From: Flavipsychrobacter sp.
GTDB lineage: Bacteria; Bacteroidota; Bacteroidia; Chitinophagales; Chitinophagaceae
DNA: 64,000 nt
Assembly (NCBI GenBank): GCA_016787265.1
Contig: JAEUVF010000008.1
Coordinates: 62,001 to 126,000, forward strand
Reading direction: 5' to 3'
In this document: positions 58,703 to 64,000 of the stretch, in pieces
Numbering within the stretch: the first letter of the stretch is position 1
Layout: every line of letters begins with the position of its first letter
Notes under the pieces: model-generated
What the model was told of the DNA's origin: nothing
Databases searched by the model: none
The model's input: the letters and a program-made list of their open reading frames with translations, nothing else
Program-made: the position numbers and the translations under genes

Positions 58703-59733
58703 CCGCAATTATAGGATAGGTTGTCCATTTCCACCTGCCTGCGGTCAAACTGAAATCCGGTATAAACCCGAATGATTTCATCCAGCACTGCATCAATTTC
58801 TTCCACCGTCTTGTAGGTTACCAATTTGAGCCGGTATTCCTTGATGTTGGGCAATCCTTTCAGGTAATTGTTATAATGCCTTCTCATTTCATTAATGCCG
58901 GGAACCAGTCCTTTCCATTCCACTGATTTGTGGAGGTGTCTGCGGATTACATCCACTCTTTGCTCAATGGTGGGAGGGGGCAGGTGTTCTCCCGTGGCAA
59001 AAAAATGTTTGATCTCATTGAAGATCCAGGGATACCCAATAGCAGCCCTGCCGATCATAATACCATCTACACCGAATCGCTTTTTATAGTCAAGTGCTTT
59101 CTCTGGTGAGTCAATGTCTCCATTGCCGAAAATAGGAATCTGGATTCTGGGGTTTTCTTTTACCCGGGCAATATGCGTCCAGTCTGCTTCACCCTTATAC
59201 AACTGACTGCGCGTTCTGCCGTGAATGGCCAGGGCTTTGATACCGGTATCCTGTAAGCGCTCCGCCACTTCACCTATATTAATGGAATCAGCATCCCAGC
59301 CAAGGCGGGTTTTAACTGTTACAGGAAGATTGGTGGACCGCACACAGGCGGCAGTGAGCCGAACCATCAGATCGATGTCCTTCAATACGGCGGCCCCGGC
59401 TCCTTTGGTTACAACTTTTTTAACCGGACAACCGAAATTGATATCCAGCAGGTCGGGTTGAACCGTGTCCACAATCCGGGCACTCATCGCCATTGCTTCT
59501 TCATCGCCACCGAAAATCTGGATTCCAACGGGGCGTTCTGCTTCGTAAATATCCAGTTTTTGACGGCTCTTGATAGCATCGCGGATCAGCCCTTCGCTGC
59601 TGATGAATTCCGTATACATAATATCAGCGCCATTCAGTTTACATACTGCCCGGAATGGGGGATCACTCACATCCTCCATAGGAGCGAGCAGGAGTGGAAA
59701 ATCCGGAAGTTGTATGGAGCCTATTTTCACCAT
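58699..59733 (-). CDS. dusB: tRNA-dihydrouridine synthase
   Basis: An FMN enzyme with LLLAPMEDVSDPPFR at the N-terminus, DINFGCPVKKVVTKGAGAAVL with the catalytic Cys (about C102), HGRTRSQLYKG and IPIFGNGDIDSPE. It reduces uridine to dihydrouridine in tRNA D-loops. The family includes DusB and DusA; the motifs favour DusB. I start at the ATG at 59733 (MVKIGSIQLPDFP), which is 7 residues in from the longest frame. The divergent neighbour is a CPBP protease. Confidence 0.92.
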   Translation of the reverse strand: MVKIGSIQLPDFPLLLAPMEDVSDPPFRAVCKLNGADIMYTEFISSEGLIRDAIKSRQKLDIYEAERPVGIQIFGGDEEAMAMSARIVDTVQPDLLDINFGCPVKKVVTKGAGAAVLKDIDLMVRLTAACVRSTNLPVTVKTRLGWDADSINIGEVAERLQDTGIKALAIHGRTRSQLYKGEADWTHIARVKENPRIQIPIFGNGDIDSPEKALDYKKRFGVDGIMIGRAAIGYPWIFNEIKHFFATGEHLPPPTIEQRVDVIRRHLHKSVEWKGLVPGINEMRRHYNNYLKGLPNIKEYRLKLVTYKTVEEIDAVLDEIIRVYTGFQFDRRQVEMDNLSYNCG

Positions 59734-59809
59734 GCCGCTGTTTGAAAGCGGCAAAGTTACGCCATAAAATGCCAGTTCTGCCCAAAAAAACGCATCTTGC
59801 AGGCATCGT

Positions 59810-60763
59810 ATGAATACTTATCTGAAGTATAAACCCGCCTGGTTGCAACTGGTCGTTTTTGGCAGCCTGACGTTCGGGATGTATTTGGCATTAGGTCTGG
59901 TAGCATTTTATGGAATTGCTCAGGTGATGGGAGTGTCTCTGGAAGATATCCAGCAGATGAACCTGGATAAACCTGGCGTTGTTCCTGCTTTGAAATGGTT
60001 ACAGGCTGTATTGAGCCTGGTTATATTCCTGTTGCCCGCTATTGTTTTTGCTTATCTGAGTGATCGCCGCCCATTTGCCTATCTTGGTCATAAAGCTCCG
60101 CAGCCATCCAGTTTCTGGTGGTTGGGGGTTGCGTTGATGTTACTGGCCTACCCGGCTGCATCCTGGCTGAATATGGTGAATCAGCAGCTACATTTACCCG
60201 CAGCTTTTAAGTCAGTGGAAGCCTCCATGAGGCTGGCGGAAGACAATGCCATCAAACTGATGAAGGCTTTCCTGGATATGAAAAGCCTGACAGACCTGAT
60301 CGCGATGCTGTTTCTCATTGCCGTATTACCGGCAATCTGTGAAGAGTTTTTTTTCAGGGGGGTACTTCAGCGGTTGTTTATCCAGATTAGTCGCCGTCCC
60401 TGGATTGGCATCATCATCACTGCTGTTCTGTTTTCTGCCTTCCATGGCCAGTTTTTTGGATTTTTTCCAAGACTGTTACTTGGAGTTCTTTTAGGTGTCA
60501 TTTACTGGTATAGTGGAAGCATCTGGCCGGCAGTACTGGGCCATTTTGTGAACAATGCCGTGCAGGTAATGCTGGTATATCGCAATAAAAACTTCATTGA
60601 GCAGGAACCAGTGATTGAACCGGTTTATGTTATGTTGAGTGTGTTGGCAATCATAGGCATTTCCTGGTACATGCAGCGAATTTCACATACTCATTTCGGA
60701 GAGTTGTATGATACGGATGACGATCTTATACTACCCTCCCAAAGAACTAACAATGATGTGTAA
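59810..60763 (+). CDS. CPBP-family intramembrane metalloprotease
   Basis: The protein (317 residues) has about eight hydrophobic helices. The active-site motif is CEEFFFRGVLQR with E178-E179, followed by SAFHGQFF and HFVNNAVQVML, the expected FxxxH and HxxxN patterns of the CPBP (ABI) family. These membrane proteases include prenylated-peptide and bacteriocin-immunity proteins; the substrate here is unknown. It starts an operon with cdsA, 14 bases downstream, which makes an envelope role likely. Confidence 0.9.
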   Translation: MNTYLKYKPAWLQLVVFGSLTFGMYLALGLVAFYGIAQVMGVSLEDIQQMNLDKPGVVPALKWLQAVLSLVIFLLPAIVFAYLSDRRPFAYLGHKAPQPSSFWWLGVALMLLAYPAASWLNMVNQQLHLPAAFKSVEASMRLAEDNAIKLMKAFLDMKSLTDLIAMLFLIAVLPAICEEFFFRGVLQRLFIQISRRPWIGIIITAVLFSAFHGQFFGFFPRLLLGVLLGVIYWYSGSIWPAVLGHFVNNAVQVMLVYRNKNFIEQEPVIEPVYVMLSVLAIIGISWYMQRISHTHFGELYDTDDDLILPSQRTNNDV

Positions 60764-60777
60764 CCGAATGTACTATC

Positions 60778-61623
60778 ATGGCATTTAACTGGAAAACATT
60801 CTGGACCCGTGCATCCACTGCCCTGATTTTTGTTGCAGTGATGCTAACAGGATTGTTCTGGAATCAGTATGCATTTTTTCTTCTTTTTTCCATCATCCAT
60901 TTCGGATGCTGGTATGAATATCAGCAACTGGTTGGAAAAATTGAACCCCGCTATAACAATATAACTCCTGTTCACCGTTGGGGTGTTCAAATAGCAGGAT
61001 GGTGTGTGCTGTTGTTTTTTACCAGTGACCAGTTTGTATGGGGCGATCTGTCGCTTCATGCGGTCGGTTGGTGGTTGGGACTATTATTATTGTTCATATT
61101 ACCAATAACGGAACTGCTTTTTTCCCGGAATATTGAGCTGGTAAATATCCGTAATTCGTTTTTGGGTGTTCTCTACATTTCCCTAAGTTTCGGATTGCTT
61201 ATGAATTTGCGAACCCTGCCTGAAATCGGGAAAATCGCACCCCTGGTGATAATTTTCACTATCTGGATAAATGACACGATGGCTTACCTGGTTGGTTCAA
61301 TGATCGGACGTACACCTTTAAGTGCGATTTCTCCAAAAAAAACCTGGGAAGGGACACTTGGAGGTATTGTTTTGGCAGTTGCAACAATATCCGTTTGGGC
61401 CTGGATGATTGAAATGCCCGTATATCATGCAATAGCTATATCCCTGATTGCTGCCATCACCGGAACTTTTGGCGACCTGCTGGAAAGTAAACTCAAACGG
61501 ATGGCAGGTGTAAAAGATAGCGGACAAATTATGCCCGGTCACGGTGGATTTCTTGACCGGTTCGACTCCTTATTACTGGCTACTCCCTTTGTTTGGGTCT
61601 ATTTCCATTTATTCATCCTTTAG
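60778..61623 (+). CDS. cdsA: Phosphatidate cytidylyltransferase
   Basis: The protein (281 residues) has about seven hydrophobic helices and the CdsA signature near the C-terminus, VKDSGQIMPGHGGFLDRFDSLL. It makes CDP-diacylglycerol from phosphatidate and CTP, the precursor of most phospholipids. The length is normal. It lies 14 bases after the CPBP gene. Confidence 0.95.
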   Translation: MAFNWKTFWTRASTALIFVAVMLTGLFWNQYAFFLLFSIIHFGCWYEYQQLVGKIEPRYNNITPVHRWGVQIAGWCVLLFFTSDQFVWGDLSLHAVGWWLGLLLLFILPITELLFSRNIELVNIRNSFLGVLYISLSFGLLMNLRTLPEIGKIAPLVIIFTIWINDTMAYLVGSMIGRTPLSAISPKKTWEGTLGGIVLAVATISVWAWMIEMPVYHAIAISLIAAITGTFGDLLESKLKRMAGVKDSGQIMPGHGGFLDRFDSLLLATPFVWVYFHLFIL

Positions 61624-61665
61624 TAAGCGCTTCCATTCGCTGCACCGCTTCTCAGCCGGGCTTCT

Positions 61666-61673
61666 TATCTTTG
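61666..61673 (+). promoter_or_regulatory. -7 promoter element of pheS
   Basis: TATCTTTG is a perfect consensus match and ends only 5 bases before the pheS ATG at 61679, so the transcript would be leaderless. This argues for the ATG at 61679 as the start. Confidence 0.6.
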
Positions 61674-61678
61674 TTAGT

Positions 61679-62710
61679 ATGGAAATGATTGTTAAGCAAA
61701 TTGAAGCATACCGGGAAGAGATCAATGCCCTGGAAATAAATGGGCCGGCATCCCTTGAAGAATATCGCCTGAAATTCCTGAGCACTAAAGGAATCGTGAA
61801 GTCTTTGTTTGGAGAAATGAAAAACATTCCAGCAGACCAGAAGAAAGAATTCGGAGCCGTTCTCAATGCATTCAAGCAGTTTGCTGAAGAGCAATATGAA
61901 ACCTGGAAACAGTCGCTCGAAAGCCAGTCTGAACAGGGACCGGCAGGTGTTGATTATACACTGCCCGGCGACCCGCTGCCCGTCGGATCACGCCATCCTA
62001 TCAGCCTGGTGCGTAACGAAATACTAAGCATTTTTCGCCGGCTTGGATTCTCTGTGGCGGAAGGGCCTGAAATTGAAGACGACTGGCATAATTTCTCTGC
62101 CCTGAATCTTCCGGAAAATCATCCGGCAAGGGATATGCAGGATACGTTTTACCTGAGCCAGAACCCCGACTGGTTATTGCGTACCCATACCAGTAATGTG
62201 CAGATCCGGGAAATGGAAAAAGGTAAACTCCCAATACGGATTGTAAACCCCGGACGGGTGTATCGCAATGAAACCATTTCGGCCAGAGCACATTGTTTCT
62301 TCCACCAGGTGGAGGGATTGTATATCGATGAACAGGTATCTTTTGCCGATCTCAAGCAGACTCTGTATTTTTTTGTGCAGGAGCTGTTTGGGAAAGATGT
62401 GAAAATCCGTTTCCGTCCATCCTATTTCCCGTTTACCGAACCAAGTGCAGAAATGGATATCAGTTGTCTGCTCTGTAACGGAAAAGGTTGTAATGTTTGT
62501 AAGCATACCGGTTGGGTGGAAATCCTCGGATGCGGTATGGTACATCCGCAGGTTTTGGAAAACTGTGGTATTGATTCCAATAAATATACCGGCTACGCTT
62601 TTGGAATGGGAATTGAACGGATCACCATGTTGAAATATCAGATCAACGACCTCCGTTTGTTCAGTGTAAATGATGTCCGGTTTCTTCAACAGTTCACGGC
62701 AAGTATCTAA
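61679..62710 (+). CDS. pheS: Phenylalanine-tRNA ligase alpha subunit
   Basis: The 343-residue protein has an N-terminal coiled coil (IEAYREEINALE onward), the class II motifs (NPGRVYRNETISARAHCFFHQVEGLYIDEQ, FRPSYFPFTEPSAEMDI, FGMGIERITML) and the PheS cysteine block CLLCNGKGCNVCKHTGWVEI. It charges tRNA-Phe together with PheT, whose gene is not in this window. The ATG at 61679 removes a 45-residue extension that overlaps cdsA. Its stop overlaps the next gene start by one base. Confidence 0.97.
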   Translation: MEMIVKQIEAYREEINALEINGPASLEEYRLKFLSTKGIVKSLFGEMKNIPADQKKEFGAVLNAFKQFAEEQYETWKQSLESQSEQGPAGVDYTLPGDPLPVGSRHPISLVRNEILSIFRRLGFSVAEGPEIEDDWHNFSALNLPENHPARDMQDTFYLSQNPDWLLRTHTSNVQIREMEKGKLPIRIVNPGRVYRNETISARAHCFFHQVEGLYIDEQVSFADLKQTLYFFVQELFGKDVKIRFRPSYFPFTEPSAEMDISCLLCNGKGCNVCKHTGWVEILGCGMVHPQVLENCGIDSNKYTGYAFGMGIERITMLKYQINDLRLFSVNDVRFLQQFTASI

Positions 62711-63570
62711 TGGATGCAACCATGAAAAATCGCTCCCTGGTAATTTGTGGCGCGGGTACAATGGGTGCAGGAATTGCACAGTCCGCTGCACAGCACGGCC
62801 TGTCTGTGTTGTTATTTGATCTCTCAGAACCGGTTTTGAAAAAAGCGGAGGAGCAGATCAGGCATCGATTGGAAAATCTGGTTCAAAAACAAAAAATCTC
62901 AGCAACTGCATTTGATTCAATAGTGCAGTCCATTGAATATTCGACAGACATCTCGCATTGCAAAGCCCCCGTTTTGCTGGAAGCAATTGTTGAAAAACTT
63001 TCCGTTAAGAAGAAGCTATTTGAAGAATTGGGGGCTCTGAATGGCGCGGCATCCATTTATGCTACCAATACTTCTTCTTTATCTGTAGAAGAAATTGCAG
63101 TTTCACATCCCTATCCTTCCCAGGTAGCAGGAATGCATTTTTTCAATCCTGCGCCCTTGATGAAGCTGGTAGAGGTAGTAACCACTTCTTATACATCAGC
63201 AGCTGTAGTTCAGGCAGTCATCGAATTGGCTGCCAGTATGGGTAAAACACCGGTTGTTTGCAAGGATGCTCCCGGGTTTATTGTGAATCGGGTTGCACGT
63301 CCCTATTACATTGAAGCATTGCGCCTGGCTGAACAGGGAGTACCTATTCCATTAATAGATGAATTAATGGAGGCAGCCGGATTTAAAATGGGTCCATTTC
63401 GTTTAATGGATCTGATTGGTAATGATGTGAACTTTGCCGTAAGTTGTAGTGTTTATGAACAACTTGGAAAGCCGGAAAGACTTCGCCCCTCGGCAATACA
63501 GGAACAGAAAGTAAAAGAAGGCAATCTCGGTAGAAAAACGGGATCGGGCTATTACACTTATAAATCATGA
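62710..63570 (+). CDS. 3-hydroxyacyl-CoA dehydrogenase (3-hydroxybutyryl-CoA type)
   Basis: The protein (286 residues) has the NAD-binding motif GAGTMGAGIAQ, the ATNTSSLSVEEIA and GMHFFNPAPLMKLVEVV blocks with the catalytic His (GMHFF), then APGFIVNRVARPYYIEAL and a C-terminal helical domain ending GSGYYTYK. The single-domain length suits fatty acid oxidation or butanoyl metabolism of the PaaH/Hbd type. It overlaps pheS by one base and the following epimerase gene by 4 bases, making a tight run of three genes. Confidence 0.95.
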   Translation: MDATMKNRSLVICGAGTMGAGIAQSAAQHGLSVLLFDLSEPVLKKAEEQIRHRLENLVQKQKISATAFDSIVQSIEYSTDISHCKAPVLLEAIVEKLSVKKKLFEELGALNGAASIYATNTSSLSVEEIAVSHPYPSQVAGMHFFNPAPLMKLVEVVTTSYTSAAVVQAVIELAASMGKTPVVCKDAPGFIVNRVARPYYIEALRLAEQGVPIPLIDELMEAAGFKMGPFRLMDLIGNDVNFAVSCSVYEQLGKPERLRPSAIQEQKVKEGNLGRKTGSGYYTYKS

Positions 63571-64000
63571 TTGCAGCATCTCCTCATCCAACAATAAAAT
63601 CCGTATTGGTAACTGGCGCAACCGGTTTTTTGGGTGCCTATCTGTTGCAGGAATTAATTCAGAAAGGATATACGGTTCGGGGACTTGCCAGAGCCTTCTC
63701 ATCCAAACCTTTTTTTATTGCACCAGAAATCCTGCAACAGGTTCAATGGGCGGAAGGAGATGTACTCGATCTCGGTTCATTGGAAGATGCCATGCAGGGA
63801 ATGGATGCTGTAATTCATGCCGCAGCCATAGTTTCCTTTCATCGTGCGGACCGGAAGAAAATGTATGCCACCAATATCAATGGAACAGCGAATGTTGTCA
63901 ATTTTTCTATCGATGCTGGTATCAAACGTTTCCTTCATGTAAGTTCTGTTGCCGCTCTTGGGAGAACCTCCCATGGAGAGTCGGTTACGGAAGAAAAAAA
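63567..64000 (+). CDS. NAD-dependent epimerase/dehydratase, 5' part
   Basis: The gene runs off the right edge after 144 codons. It has the short-chain Rossmann motif VLVTGATGFLGAYLLQEL near residues 13-30, GDVLDLGSLEDAM and the later VIHAAAIVSFH and FLHVSSVAALG patterns of the extended SDR family. It could be a sugar epimerase, a dihydroflavonol-like reductase or similar. The ATG overlaps the preceding stop by 4 bases. Confidence 0.9.
   Translation, partial: MIAASPHPTIKSVLVTGATGFLGAYLLQELIQKGYTVRGLARAFSSKPFFIAPEILQQVQWAEGDVLDLGSLEDAMQGMDAVIHAAAIVSFHRADRKKMYATNINGTANVVNFSIDAGIKRFLHVSSVAALGRTSHGESVTEEK

Overview
The window looks like chromosome from a member of the Bacteroidota, most likely family Chitinophagaceae; the genus cannot be fixed from the sequence alone. 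The evidence is GldC, a PorG-like (DUF6089) protein, two secreted proteins with type IX secretion C-terminal tails, DUF4290 and DUF4920 proteins, an OMP_b-brl type outer-membrane protein, lack of Shine-Dalgarno sites, and many promoters of the Bacteroidota form TTTG-N19-TAnnTTTG. I see no rRNA, tRNA, prophage, insertion sequence or CRISPR array. Almost all of the window is core chromosome.

Layout. 1-13 kb: a partial MarR regulator, a radical SAM/SPASM protein, a GH25 muramidase, a large zinc metalloprotease, lipoproteins, a TspO-like membrane protein, a WYL-type regulator, a GH29 fucosidase and a von Willebrand A protein. Three copies of an unusual 41-bp element made of three 13-bp units lie here. 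13-24 kb: a UvrD/PcrA helicase, small lipoproteins, a 719-residue secreted protein with a possible caspase-like C-terminal domain, an outer-membrane barrel protein and an ECF sigma factor with a co-translated membrane protein. 24-30 kb: two tandem SGNH-type esterases with T9SS tails. 30-42 kb: OmpA lipoprotein, acyltransferase, DUF4920, recA, PAP2 phosphatase, CorC-type protein, gmk-murA-DUF4290, glycosyltransferase, gldC, YqeY and CvpA proteins.

42-54 kb is an envelope-building block: a BamA-like protein, nadK, porG-like, uppS, bamA, two OmpH/Skp chaperones, murI and a GH20 hexosaminidase, followed by rpmH-rnpA-yidD. 54-64 kb: lipoproteins, superoxide dismutase, tadA, aldehyde dehydrogenase, glutathione peroxidase, dusB, CPBP protease, cdsA, pheS, a 3-hydroxyacyl-CoA dehydrogenase and a truncated epimerase at the right edge.

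No gene cluster stands out as a wholly new system. The best candidates for undescribed biology are the three-unit inverted repeat family, a probable terminated RNA or regulatory leader ahead of the metalloprotease, the putative clan CD peptidase, a 27-codon ORF that overlaps the rpmH start codon, and a heptamer-plus-palindrome element shared by two convergent gene ends.
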